A stretch of DNA of 64,000 bases. It comes from Halorussus halophilus (GTDB lineage: Archaea > Halobacteriota > Halobacteria > Halobacteriales > Haladaptataceae). Under the pieces are notes generated by a model, which ran no database searches, had not been told where the DNA came from, and saw only the letters and a program-made list of their open reading frames with translations. The stretch spans positions 186,001 to 250,000 of the forward strand of contig NZ_CP044524.1 of the NCBI RefSeq assembly GCF_008831545.1, written 5' to 3'. How positions within the stretch are numbered: position 1 is the stretch's first letter; each line of letters begins with the position of its first letter. Positions 55,038-63,223 of this stretch are shown here, in pieces. The position numbers and the translations under genes are program-made.

Positions 55038-55706
55038 ATGACCGAAACGAGTACGGAGCGGCTCCAACTGCGGACGGCCGACGCAGAGACGGCGATGTTG
55101 GAGGCCGCCGACGAGAACGGTATCAAGGAAGCGCGACTCACCTATCCGAGTGGTTGGCTCTGGCTCGCGCGCGACGACGAGACTCGCGCGCTCGTCGAGG
55201 CACTCGCCGACGCCGAGGCTGGCACCCGATACGGCACCGACGATTTGGCGGCACTCGTGGACCTCGACCCCGACACCGTCGAATCGCGCGTCGAGACCCT
55301 GCTCTCGCTCGGCTTGCTCGTCGCCGACGAAGGCACCTATCGCGTCAACGAGTACAGCGGCGTCCGCCACGCTGTCGGCGAACTGACCGCGGTCGTCGAA
55401 GCGACCGGCGCACCCGACGGCGAGTCCCCGTTCGAACACCTCACTCGACTCGAATCCGTTCGCCTGCTGCTAGACGCACTGCTCTCTGCGGAACCCGGTC
55501 GGTCGTTCACGCAAGAAGAGCTACACGACTTGACTGGCGTCACTCGGAAAGCCGTCTGGGCGCACGTCGAGAAACTGGTCGCGCTCTCGGTACTGGAAGA
55601 GTCGGGCGACGAGTACGTATTGAACTCCGAAAGCCCGGTCTATCGCTGGACGCAGTCGCTGGACGCTGCGGTCGTCGGCGCGGTGCTCACCGCGTCGCAT
55701 CCGTAG
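55038..55706 (+). CDS. Haloarchaeal protein with two winged-helix regions
   Basis: A 222-residue cytoplasmic protein. Two segments resemble winged helices: residues 55-105 (YGTDDLAALVDLDPDTVESR, LLSLGLLVADEGTYRV) and residues 140-200 (SFTQEELHDLTGVTRKAVWA, HVEKLVALSVLEESGDEYVL). It probably acts as a transcription regulator. TAGCTTTTTG lies about 30 bases upstream of ATG 55038. No known family is recognised with confidence. Confidence 0.7.
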   Translation: MTETSTERLQLRTADAETAMLEAADENGIKEARLTYPSGWLWLARDDETRALVEALADAEAGTRYGTDDLAALVDLDPDTVESRVETLLSLGLLVADEGTYRVNEYSGVRHAVGELTAVVEATGAPDGESPFEHLTRLESVRLLLDALLSAEPGRSFTQEELHDLTGVTRKAVWAHVEKLVALSVLEESGDEYVLNSESPVYRWTQSLDAAVVGAVLTASHP

Positions 55707-55740
55707 GCTTCGCTCGCCGTCGGTAGGCGTCGTTCGCTAC

Positions 55741-56037
55741 TCAGGCAGTGACCTGTTCGGACTCCGAGTCGAGGTACTGTCCCTCCCACTCCCGTCGGGC
55801 TTCTATCTCGCGGGTGCCGCGTCTGGTCAGCGTGTAGTAGTTGGTACGTCGGTCGCGCTGACCCTTCTCGACGAACCCCTTGTCCACCAAGGTGTCGAGA
55901 TTCGGGTACAGTCGGCCGTGGTGAATCTCTTTTTCGTAGTACGATTCGAGTTCGTCTTTGATGGCGAGGCCGTGCGGTTCGTCGAGCCCCGCGATGACGT
56001 ACAGCAGGTCGCGTTGGAAACCGGTCAAGTCGTACAT
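55741..56037 (-). CDS. PadR-family transcription regulator
   Basis: A 98-residue PadR winged-helix protein: LTGFQRDLLYVIAGLDEPHG, LAIKDELESYYEKEIHHGRLYPNLDTLVDKGFVEK, then the wing RDRRTNYYTLTRRG. It probably binds as a dimer through the C-terminal helix (REIEARREWEGQYLD). Its target is unknown; it converges on the preceding two-winged-helix gene. Confidence 0.88.
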   Translation of the reverse strand: MYDLTGFQRDLLYVIAGLDEPHGLAIKDELESYYEKEIHHGRLYPNLDTLVDKGFVEKGQRDRRTNYYTLTRRGTREIEARREWEGQYLDSESEQVTA

Positions 56038-56139
56038 CCTTACCCCTAGTATGTCAAAGTCATCGAACAGACAAAAACATGATGGCCGTTCACACGCCTC
56101 CTATATATCAGTTGCCCACAGTGAGGAAACCACCAGAAG

Positions 56140-56886
56140 TTACTGATTCGTGGCGGTTAAGTTCTCCATACTCACCGATTCGACCCAGAAGTCGGCGACC
56201 GTCGATTCCGCCGCGCGGTTCGCCCGCGGAATGCCCGCGAGTCGGACGGTTTCCCCGACGGAGACGCTTCCCGCTAAGTCGTGTTCGAGGAGGACGGGCA
56301 CCGCGTCGGTGTCCGATTGCATCTGCTCGTCACTGTCGCGCAACTCGACCAGTTGAGCGTCCACGTAGTCGCTGTCTTCGGGCGCGAACGAGAGGTAGCC
56401 GACCGAACTACAGCGCGGACACTTCGCGTGGTCTCGGAACGTCCGGCCGGGTTGGGCGTCTCTTCGGGTGACGCGCTCGCACTTCGCACACCGGAACGCT
56501 GCGGTCACGACTTTCGGCCGAACCGGTTCCGTCGCGACGACGGCCCCGCTGAACGTGTGCAGTTCGTTCAGGTGGTCCGCTCGCAGTTCCTCGAACGAGA
56601 CTTCGCTCTGGGCAGGCAGGTCCGAGATTCGGAGGTAGACCGAGTCGAGTTCGTCGCTCGACTGCGACGTGAACCGACGCAGAGCGGCGCGTCCCGCTTG
56701 CAGGACCGCGTCTGGGTTCGTGAGAAGGGGCCGGACGAACTGGTAGTCGTGTCCGAACCGGTTGCAACTGACCGACAGCGCACGCTCGTCGGGAAACTGT
56801 TCGACGAACCGACTGACGCTGTCGGACTGCTCGCGGTACACGTACTCGTACCACTTTTCCGCTAGGTCGCCGTTGCGGACGGACAT
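56140..56886 (-). CDS. MCM N-terminal domain protein lacking the helicase motor
   Basis: A 248-residue protein that matches only the N-terminal third of archaeal MCM. Subdomain A covers about 10-90 (FVEQFPDERALSVSCNRF, PDAVLQAGRAALRRFTS). The zinc knuckle is FRCAKC..AKCPRC (about 130-155), and the OB fold is LHTFSGAVVATEPVRPKVV to VSVGETVRLAGIPR. It ends cleanly after the OB fold with no AAA+ domain. Full MCMs of haloarchaea are about 700 residues. It could bind single-stranded DNA or MCM hexamers; the polar surface and normal codon use argue against recent decay. Neighbours are unrelated. Confidence 0.8.
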   Translation of the reverse strand: MSVRNGDLAEKWYEYVYREQSDSVSRFVEQFPDERALSVSCNRFGHDYQFVRPLLTNPDAVLQAGRAALRRFTSQSSDELDSVYLRISDLPAQSEVSFEELRADHLNELHTFSGAVVATEPVRPKVVTAAFRCAKCERVTRRDAQPGRTFRDHAKCPRCSSVGYLSFAPEDSDYVDAQLVELRDSDEQMQSDTDAVPVLLEHDLAGSVSVGETVRLAGIPRANRAAESTVADFWVESVSMENLTATNQ

Positions 56887-57061
56887 GGCCGGTCTATCTC
56901 TGTCGAAGGTCTTTGTTACGTGCCTCCTTGCTGAGTTTGTGTCGGTTTAGTTTTCCCCTGTAAATCGACACATTGACTGCGAACTCGACGTGGTGTCGAG
57001 TCCGACAGATTCGGTCCGCGCCGCGCCAAAAGGTAAGTTACTGTGGGTGTCATTCTGTATC

Positions 57062-60000
57062 ATGTCTTCCCCTCCCGCCGACACTCCAACCGAGTCCTCC
57101 ACCGGGAACGCTGACCGACCGCAGCGGGCCGACGTTTCGGCCGGTCTCGAATCGGCGCTTCGTTCGGCCTGCGACGGCGATGTCCGCTTCGACGAGTACA
57201 CGCGAGTCCTCTACGCGACGGACGGGAGCATCTATCAGGCGACGCCAGCGGGCGTCGTCTTCCCCAGGGACGCAGACGACGTACAGGCCGCGCTCGAAGT
57301 CGCGGCCGAACACGACGCCGACATTCTGCCGCGCGGCGCAGGGTCGTCGCTCGCCGGGCAGACCGTCGGTGAGGACTGCGTCGTCCTCGACTGCTCGCGT
57401 CACATGGACGCGGTTCTCGACACCGACCCCGAGGCGAAGCGCGTGACAGTCCAACCGGGCGTCGTGCAGGACCACCTCGACGCACACCTCGCCCAGTGGG
57501 ACCTCAAGTTCGCACCCGACCCTGCCTCTTCGAATCGCGCGACGATAGGCGGCGGCATCGGCAACAACTCGACTGGGGCCCACTCGGTTCGCTACGGTAT
57601 CACCGACGCCTACGTCGAAGAGTGCGATGCGATTCTGGCCGACGGCACGCGAATTCACGCCCGGGAGATAGAACTCGACGGGCCGGAATGGGAGGAAATC
57701 GTCTCGAAGGACGACCGAGAGGCCGACCTGTATCGCACTGTCCGAGCACTGGTTGAGGACAACGCCGACGAAATCGAAGCGCGGTATCCGAAACTCAAGC
57801 GGTCGGTGAGCGGCTACAATCTTCACGAAGTTGTTTACAGTGGCGAAAACGAGAGCGTGGACGGGAACGGTAGCGCAACCGCAAACGAAGACGATGCCGA
57901 ATACGTCAATCTCGCCAAACTGTTCGTCGGCGCGGAGGGAACCCTCGGCGTCGTCGTCTCGGCGACGCTCTCGCTCGTGTCGCTTCCCGAGCAAACCGCA
58001 GTCGCGCTGTACTGCTTTTCGGACCTCGTGGACGCGATGGAGGCGGTCCCCGAGGCGCTCGAATTCGACCCGAGTGCGGTGGAGTTGATGGACGAGGAGG
58101 TGTTTCGCCTCGCCCGAGAGTCGTCGGAGTACGCGAAATACGCCGGGCCGATTCCCGAGTCGGCGACGGCCGCGCTCATGTTGGAGTTCGACTCGGAGTT
58201 ACACGGCGACCTCGAAGCGGCAGTCGCCCAGACCTACAGACACTTCGTCCACGACGGCGTGGCCTTCGACAGTATCGAAGCGTACCACGAGGACTCACAG
58301 GCCGACCTCTGGAAGCTTCGGAAAGCCGCGATTCCGCTCCTGATGAGCATGGACGGTGACCCGAAGCCGTACCCGTTCATCGAAGACGCGACGGTGCCGC
58401 CCGACGAACTGGCCGAGTACGTACAGGGCTTCGAAGGGATTTTGGAAGCCCACGACACCTCCGCTGCGTACTTCGCCCACGCCGGAAGCGGTACGCTCCA
58501 CGTCCGGCCGATTCTAAACCTAAAAGAGGGAGAGGGCGTCGAGAAGATGCAGTCCATCGCCGAGGACGTGACTTCGCTCGTGCTGGACCACCACGGCTCG
58601 TTTTCGGGCGAACACGGCGACGGACTAGCGCGCACGCAGTTCAATCCGAAGATGTACGGGCCACAACTCTGGGCGGCGTTCAAGCAACTCAAGACGACGT
58701 TCGACCCCGACTGGCGCATGAACCCCGGCAAGGTAGTCTTCCGGGACGACGACCCGACCGACATGCGCGAGAACCTGCGCTACGGCCCCGACTACGCCTC
58801 GCTCGAACCGGCGACGGTGCAGGATTTCTCAGAAGAGGGTAGTTTCTCGCACCTCGTCGAATTATGCAACGGCTGTGGCACCTGCCGCCAGACGGACTCG
58901 GACGTGATGTGTCCCTCCTATCGCGCGACGAAGGAGGAGGTGGCGACGACTCGCGGCCGGGCGAATCTCCTGCGAGCGGCTATCAGCGGCGAACTCCCGC
59001 CGGAAGAACTGTACACCGAGCGCTTCCAAGAGGAGGTTCTGGACCTCTGTCTGGGCTGTAAGGGCTGTCAGAGCGACTGCCCGACCGGCGTCGATTTGGC
59101 GAAGCTCAAAGCCGAGGTCAAACACCAGTACCACGAGCGAGCGGGCGCGAGCGTTCGGTCGCGGCTCTTCGCGGAGTTCGACCGCCTCGCCAAAGTCGGG
59201 AGTACGCTGGCACCCGTCTCGAATCGCCTCCTGAACTTGCCGGGGTCGTCCTTTGTCGCCCAGAAACTCGGCATCTCGCCCGAACGCGACCTCCCGACGT
59301 TCGCCAGTCGGTCGTTCGAGTCGTGGTTCGATGCGCGCGGAGGGCCACAAATCCCTCGCGAGGAAGCCGCCGCCGAAGTCCTTCTGGTCCCCGACAGCTT
59401 CACCAACTACGTCTCTCCGGAGGTCGGCCACGCCGCCGTCGCTGTGTTGGAAGCCGCGCAGGTCCACGTTCGCGTGCCCGACGCCGAGCCGTCGGGCCGT
59501 CCGGCGTACTCCGAAGGCTTCCTCGACGACGCCCGCGAGCGCGCCGAGGCGAACGTCGCGCAGTTCGCGCCTCACGTGAGAGATGGGTGGTCGGTCGTCT
59601 ACCTCGAACCCTCGGACGCTGCGATGGTACAGGACGAGTACCGTGACCTCTGTCCTGGCGAGGAGGCGAACGTGCTAGCCGCGAACGCCTACGGCGTCTG
59701 TGAGTATCTGAACGCAACGGGGGCCGACGACCGAATCGAGTTCGAGCCGACCGACGAACGAGTTGCCTACCACGGCCACTGCAACCAGAAGGCGTTGGGC
59801 ACCGCTGGCCACGCCACCGCGGTACTCGACCGGGCAGGCTACGACGTGGCGGCGCTCGACTCGGGGTGTTGTGGGATGGCCGGAAGCTTCGGCTACCACG
59901 ACGAACACTACGACCTCTCCCAAGACATCGCCGACATCCTCCGGGAGCAGATTTCGGAAGCTGACGCCGACAGCGTGGTCGCTCCGGGTGGCTCCTGTCG

Positions 60001-60064
60001 CTCACAACTGTCCGAGCAGTCACCGACTCATCCCATCGAGAAACTCGCCGCGCTGGTTCGTTGA
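57062..60064 (+). CDS. FAD-linked oxidase fused to Fe-S/CCG domains (D-2-hydroxyacid dehydrogenase type)
   Basis: A 1000-residue GlcD-GlcF-like fusion. Residues 40-280 form the FAD-binding PCMH fold (LPRGAGSSLAGQTVG, TIGGGIGNNSTGAHSVRYG). Residues 320-570 hold the substrate domain with HGDGLARTQFNP. Two 4Fe-4S motifs follow (CNGCGTC..MCP near 600 and CLGCKGCQSDCP near 665), then a C-terminal region with GHCNQKA and SGCCGMAGSFGYH (CCG-type, one intact). Such enzymes oxidise D-lactate, glycolate or D-2-hydroxyglutarate and pass electrons to quinone. The subunits are separate in E. coli glycolate oxidase. ATG 57062 is the first with normal character. Confidence 0.88.
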   Translation: MSSPPADTPTESSTGNADRPQRADVSAGLESALRSACDGDVRFDEYTRVLYATDGSIYQATPAGVVFPRDADDVQAALEVAAEHDADILPRGAGSSLAGQTVGEDCVVLDCSRHMDAVLDTDPEAKRVTVQPGVVQDHLDAHLAQWDLKFAPDPASSNRATIGGGIGNNSTGAHSVRYGITDAYVEECDAILADGTRIHAREIELDGPEWEEIVSKDDREADLYRTVRALVEDNADEIEARYPKLKRSVSGYNLHEVVYSGENESVDGNGSATANEDDAEYVNLAKLFVGAEGTLGVVVSATLSLVSLPEQTAVALYCFSDLVDAMEAVPEALEFDPSAVELMDEEVFRLARESSEYAKYAGPIPESATAALMLEFDSELHGDLEAAVAQTYRHFVHDGVAFDSIEAYHEDSQADLWKLRKAAIPLLMSMDGDPKPYPFIEDATVPPDELAEYVQGFEGILEAHDTSAAYFAHAGSGTLHVRPILNLKEGEGVEKMQSIAEDVTSLVLDHHGSFSGEHGDGLARTQFNPKMYGPQLWAAFKQLKTTFDPDWRMNPGKVVFRDDDPTDMRENLRYGPDYASLEPATVQDFSEEGSFSHLVELCNGCGTCRQTDSDVMCPSYRATKEEVATTRGRANLLRAAISGELPPEELYTERFQEEVLDLCLGCKGCQSDCPTGVDLAKLKAEVKHQYHERAGASVRSRLFAEFDRLAKVGSTLAPVSNRLLNLPGSSFVAQKLGISPERDLPTFASRSFESWFDARGGPQIPREEAAAEVLLVPDSFTNYVSPEVGHAAVAVLEAAQVHVRVPDAEPSGRPAYSEGFLDDARERAEANVAQFAPHVRDGWSVVYLEPSDAAMVQDEYRDLCPGEEANVLAANAYGVCEYLNATGADDRIEFEPTDERVAYHGHCNQKALGTAGHATAVLDRAGYDVAALDSGCCGMAGSFGYHDEHYDLSQDIADILREQISEADADSVVAPGGSCRSQLSEQSPTHPIEKLAALVR

Positions 60065-60160
60065 CGGAATCGACCGCCCTCGTCGCGTGAGCCTCCCGAG
60101 ACCAGTTTGCTTTCGCACACATTTATATAAATACGCTCCGAGGTACCACACGAATCGCCG

Positions 60161-60436
60161 ATGCAACCGATGGAAGCCGCCTACGTCGTCCTCAGTATCG
60201 CGCTCGTAGTCGTCGGTCTGGCCCTCGTCGGACTGGCGATGCGCGCATACCAGCAGACCGAACGCCGGTCGATGCTGTTGCTGACGGTCGGGTTCTCTTT
60301 CGTCGTCGCGGCGGCCGTCGCAACGACCTTCAGCGCGTTCCTCACCGACTTCTCCCAGAGTCGCCTGCTGTTGACTGTCAACTACGCGGTGACGACCCTC
60401 GGATACGTCTTCATCGTCCTCAGCGTCCGCACCTAG
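60161..60436 (+). CDS. Three-helix haloarchaeal membrane protein (DUF7521-type)
   Basis: A 91-residue protein with three hydrophobic helices (AAYVVLSIALVVVGLALVGL at the start, split by no charge, then two more) and short basic loops (YQQTERRSM). The strong TATA element ATTTATATAAATAC at 60120-60133 places the start near 60152, so ATG 60161 (or 60170) follows a very short leader. Small proteins of this family often pair with winged-helix regulators; none is adjacent. Function unknown. Confidence 0.75.
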   Translation: MQPMEAAYVVLSIALVVVGLALVGLAMRAYQQTERRSMLLLTVGFSFVVAAAVATTFSAFLTDFSQSRLLLTVNYAVTTLGYVFIVLSVRT

Positions 60437-60574
60437 CGTCTTCGGCGTACGGTCACCGCTCGGTAGGGCGTCCGTCCTCCATTACTTGTAGCGCACGGCA
60501 GCGTACGCTCGCCAACCCAACTCTCCCGGCTTCCCGCGGTAATCTACTTCCCATCGGACGCCCTCGGTCTATCC

Positions 60575-61339
60575 ATGACTACTCTCAAGCGCCGACTCGA
60601 CGACGGCGACTCGGTCGTCGGCCAGTGGCTCGCAATCGGCCATCCGACGGTCGCGGAACGCTGTGCGCCACACGCCGACTTCGTGGTCGTAGACACCGAA
60701 CACACGCCGACGACTCTGGAGTCTGTCACCAACGTCGTCCGCGCTGCCGAAGCGACGGCTGGAGAGACAGCATCGCTCGCTCGCGTCGCGGACAACGACC
60801 CGGTGCGAATCAAGCGGGTACTGGACACCGGCGTTTCCGGTGTTTTAGTACCGATGGTCGAGAGCGCCGAACAAGCACGTGAAGCGGTCGAAGCAGTCCG
60901 CTACCCGCCGGATGGCGTCCGAGGCATAGCCGGGTCGCGAGCTAACGAGTACGGAGACGCCATCGACGCCGCAGTCGAGTCTGCCGGGACCGAACTCACG
61001 ACTATCGTCCAAATCGAAACCGAGCGCGCAGTCGATACCGCCGCCGAAATCGCCGCCGTGGAGGGCGTCGATGCACTCCTCGTCGGCCCGGCCGACCTCT
61101 CCGGAAACCTCGGTGTGTTCGGCGAGCACGAGTCCGAGGTGTTCACGCAAGCCATCGAGTCGGTGCTGGCCGGAGCGAGTGACGCCGGGACCCCGGTGGG
61201 CACGCTGGCGACCGACGACGCGGAAATCCAGTTGTGGGCCGACTACGGCTTCGACTTCCAAATCGTCGGCACTGACATCGGCTACCTCGGGGCGGGGGCT
61301 GAGCAGGCCAAAGAAACGTACGAGGACGTGATGCGATGA
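60575..61339 (+). CDS. HpcH/HpaI family aldolase
   Basis: A 254-residue class II aldolase that forms or splits hydroxy-keto acids. Catalytic and metal residues are all in place: His43 (DTEHTP), Arg70 (SLARV), Glu148 (QIETERA) and Asp174 (VGPADLSG). It also contains VPMVESAEQAREAV and YPPDGVRGIAGSRA. The substrate may be a 2-keto-3-deoxy sugar acid or 4-hydroxy-2-oxo acid. The next gene overlaps its stop (ATGA), so both are coupled. Confidence 0.9.
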   Translation: MTTLKRRLDDGDSVVGQWLAIGHPTVAERCAPHADFVVVDTEHTPTTLESVTNVVRAAEATAGETASLARVADNDPVRIKRVLDTGVSGVLVPMVESAEQAREAVEAVRYPPDGVRGIAGSRANEYGDAIDAAVESAGTELTTIVQIETERAVDTAAEIAAVEGVDALLVGPADLSGNLGVFGEHESEVFTQAIESVLAGASDAGTPVGTLATDDAEIQLWADYGFDFQIVGTDIGYLGAGAEQAKETYEDVMR

Positions 61340-62556
61340 CGACGCTCGTCTGCTACGCCTGCGGTGCGACGGCCCCGCTCGGGGAGCGAAAGCGCTGTTC
61401 GTGTGGCGAACCGCTCTGGGTCGAGACCGACGCGAGCGACTTCTCGTGGCCAGATGGCCCCCTTCGAGGGGTTTGGCGCTACTCGGACCTCCTCCCTGTC
61501 TCCGCAACCTCCGGGGTCGCCGCGGCCGCGGGTGGAACGCCGCTCGTCAGAACGCCCGCGTTGGACGAGTTCGTCGGGTGTCGCCTCTACTGCAAGGACG
61601 AGAGCGAGAATCCGACGGGCACGTTCAAAGACCGCGGCAGCGCGGTCGGCGTCGCGTGGGCCGAAGCGAACGACCGCGAGTGGGTCGGCACGGTCTCGCA
61701 CGGAAACATGGCCATCAGTACCGCGGCCCACGCCGCAGGCGCTGGCCTGAACGCCCTCGTGCTGGTGCCGGAGGACGTTCCTGCTCCGCGACTCGCCGCC
61801 ATCGGGCAGTACGACCCCGAAATTCTGCGGGTGTCGGGCGACTACGGCCGTCTCTACTACGAGACGCTTGCCACGGAGTCGCCCGTCGAGTTCGTCAACT
61901 CCGACACGCCGCTCCGCGTCGCTGGCCAGAAGACCACGGCGCTGGAGATTTGCGAAGCGTTCACGCGCGGGGCGAGAGAGGCTCGTTCCGAGTTGCTCGG
62001 AGAGCAACTCGCGCCGGACGCTATCGTCCTCCCGACGAGCAGTGGCGGCCACGCTAGCGCCGCGTGGAAGGCACTGCGCGAACTCCGGGAGGCCGGTCTG
62101 CTCGACGCCGAGTCTGTCCCGCGACTGTATCTCGTGCAGGCCGCGGCCTGCGACCCCATCGCCACCGCGTTCCGCGAGGGAGCAGACGAAGTGAGTCCTG
62201 TGGAGGGTGGGGAGACAATCGCCTACTCCATCGCCAACGCCGACCCGCCGAGCGGCACCCGCGCGCTCGCGGCGGTCCGCGACACAGACGGTGCTGTCGT
62301 CTCTGTGCCGGACGACGACATCCGACTCGCCAAGCGACGACTCGCCACCGAAGCGGGCTTCTGCGTCGAAGCCGCCTCTGCGACCGCGTTCGCCGGAATT
62401 CGGCGACTCACCGACGCAGGAGAACTCGCCGCAGACGACTCGGTGGTCGCAGTGGTGACTGGCACTGGCTTCCGCGAACTCGACGCCGATAGCACAGCGA
62501 CCGAACTGGTCGAACTGGCCGACCTGTCGGAGCGACTGGACGCGGTTACGGAGTGA
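61336..62556 (+). CDS. Threonine synthase-like PLP enzyme
   Basis: A 406-residue fold-type II PLP enzyme. The N-terminus has a zinc ribbon CYAC..CSCG (Cys6, Cys9, Cys21, Cys23). The PLP lysine is Lys98 in NPTGTFKDRGS, and the phosphate loop is PTSSGGHASA. It resembles archaeal threonine synthase but may be a paralogue with a different substrate: the context is an HpaI-type aldolase, not homoserine kinase or dehydrogenase. The aldolase product could be the source of its substrate, which is inference. Confidence 0.82.
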   Translation: MTTLVCYACGATAPLGERKRCSCGEPLWVETDASDFSWPDGPLRGVWRYSDLLPVSATSGVAAAAGGTPLVRTPALDEFVGCRLYCKDESENPTGTFKDRGSAVGVAWAEANDREWVGTVSHGNMAISTAAHAAGAGLNALVLVPEDVPAPRLAAIGQYDPEILRVSGDYGRLYYETLATESPVEFVNSDTPLRVAGQKTTALEICEAFTRGAREARSELLGEQLAPDAIVLPTSSGGHASAAWKALRELREAGLLDAESVPRLYLVQAAACDPIATAFREGADEVSPVEGGETIAYSIANADPPSGTRALAAVRDTDGAVVSVPDDDIRLAKRRLATEAGFCVEAASATAFAGIRRLTDAGELAADDSVVAVVTGTGFRELDADSTATELVELADLSERLDAVTE

Positions 62557-62896
62557 CTTCGGGGTCGGTTCGTGGTCGTCGGAGGTCCCGAACGCGCTCG
62601 GTAAGCCACCCGACGGCCAGCGCGAACAGATAGTAGGTGAGGACGTTCCCCGTCTCCCAGAGGAGGTGACCGTCGCCGAGCAGATAGACGAGATTTTCGA
62701 GACCCCACACACTGTCGTACAACAGCATCGTCACGAGGTACGACGGCAGGAACAGGAGTCGAAGCACGGGCGAGGCGTAGATGCTGATTACCACCGGAAT
62801 CAGTGACGAGAGCGTGAGAAACGCGAAGACCCCGACCGTCACGCGCGAGCGCATCGCTCGCGGGAGACGCTGGACTGACTCTTGGAGGGACGACAT
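62546..62896 (-). CDS. Three-to-four helix haloarchaeal membrane protein
   Basis: A 116-residue integral membrane protein (VGVFAFLTLSSLIPVVISIY, LRLLFLPSYLVTMLLYDSV, VLTYYLFALAVGWLT). The loop WGLENLVYLLGDGHLLWETGN is conserved-looking and amphipathic. Its 3' end overlaps the threonine-synthase-like gene by 11 bases on the opposite strand. Function unknown. Confidence 0.7.
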   Translation of the reverse strand: MSSLQESVQRLPRAMRSRVTVGVFAFLTLSSLIPVVISIYASPVLRLLFLPSYLVTMLLYDSVWGLENLVYLLGDGHLLWETGNVLTYYLFALAVGWLTERVRDLRRPRTDPEVTP

Positions 62897-62946
62897 GTTT
62901 AGGAGTTGGCCCTCTTTCGATAAAAACTCTCGTGCGATTCAGACGG

Positions 62947-63192
62947 CTACTCGTCGGCGTAGACGATCTCCTCGATTTCGCGGCGTCTGGCGTCGGTGTC
63001 GCTGTTGCCGTCCTCATACTTGTACAACTTCTCCGACTCCTCGTCCTCCGTCGCGCGATGGGACCCGTCGCAGAACGGACGCTCGTCCGAGAGTCCGCAG
63101 AGACAGATGGCGACGTCGCCGTACTCGTCGTCGATGTCGCTCTCGTCCAACCTGACTGGTCCCGTCTCGGTGTGCGTGACTTCGCGCGCCAT
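62947..63192 (-). CDS. CDGSH-type iron-sulfur protein
   Basis: An 81-residue protein with one CDGSH motif: Cys30-x-Cys32 (ICLCG), Cys41 and His45 (PFCDGSHRA), which bind a 2Fe-2S cluster with three Cys and one His. The cluster is redox-active and releasable; it may act as an electron carrier or sensor. The tail is very acidic. Its 3' end lies 50 bases downstream of the membrane-protein start. It has no membrane segment. Confidence 0.9.
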   Translation of the reverse strand: MAREVTHTETGPVRLDESDIDDEYGDVAICLCGLSDERPFCDGSHRATEDEESEKLYKYEDGNSDTDARRREIEEIVYADE

Positions 63193-63223
63193 GTCGGTGC
63201 TTTGGGTGGGCGATGCCTAAATC

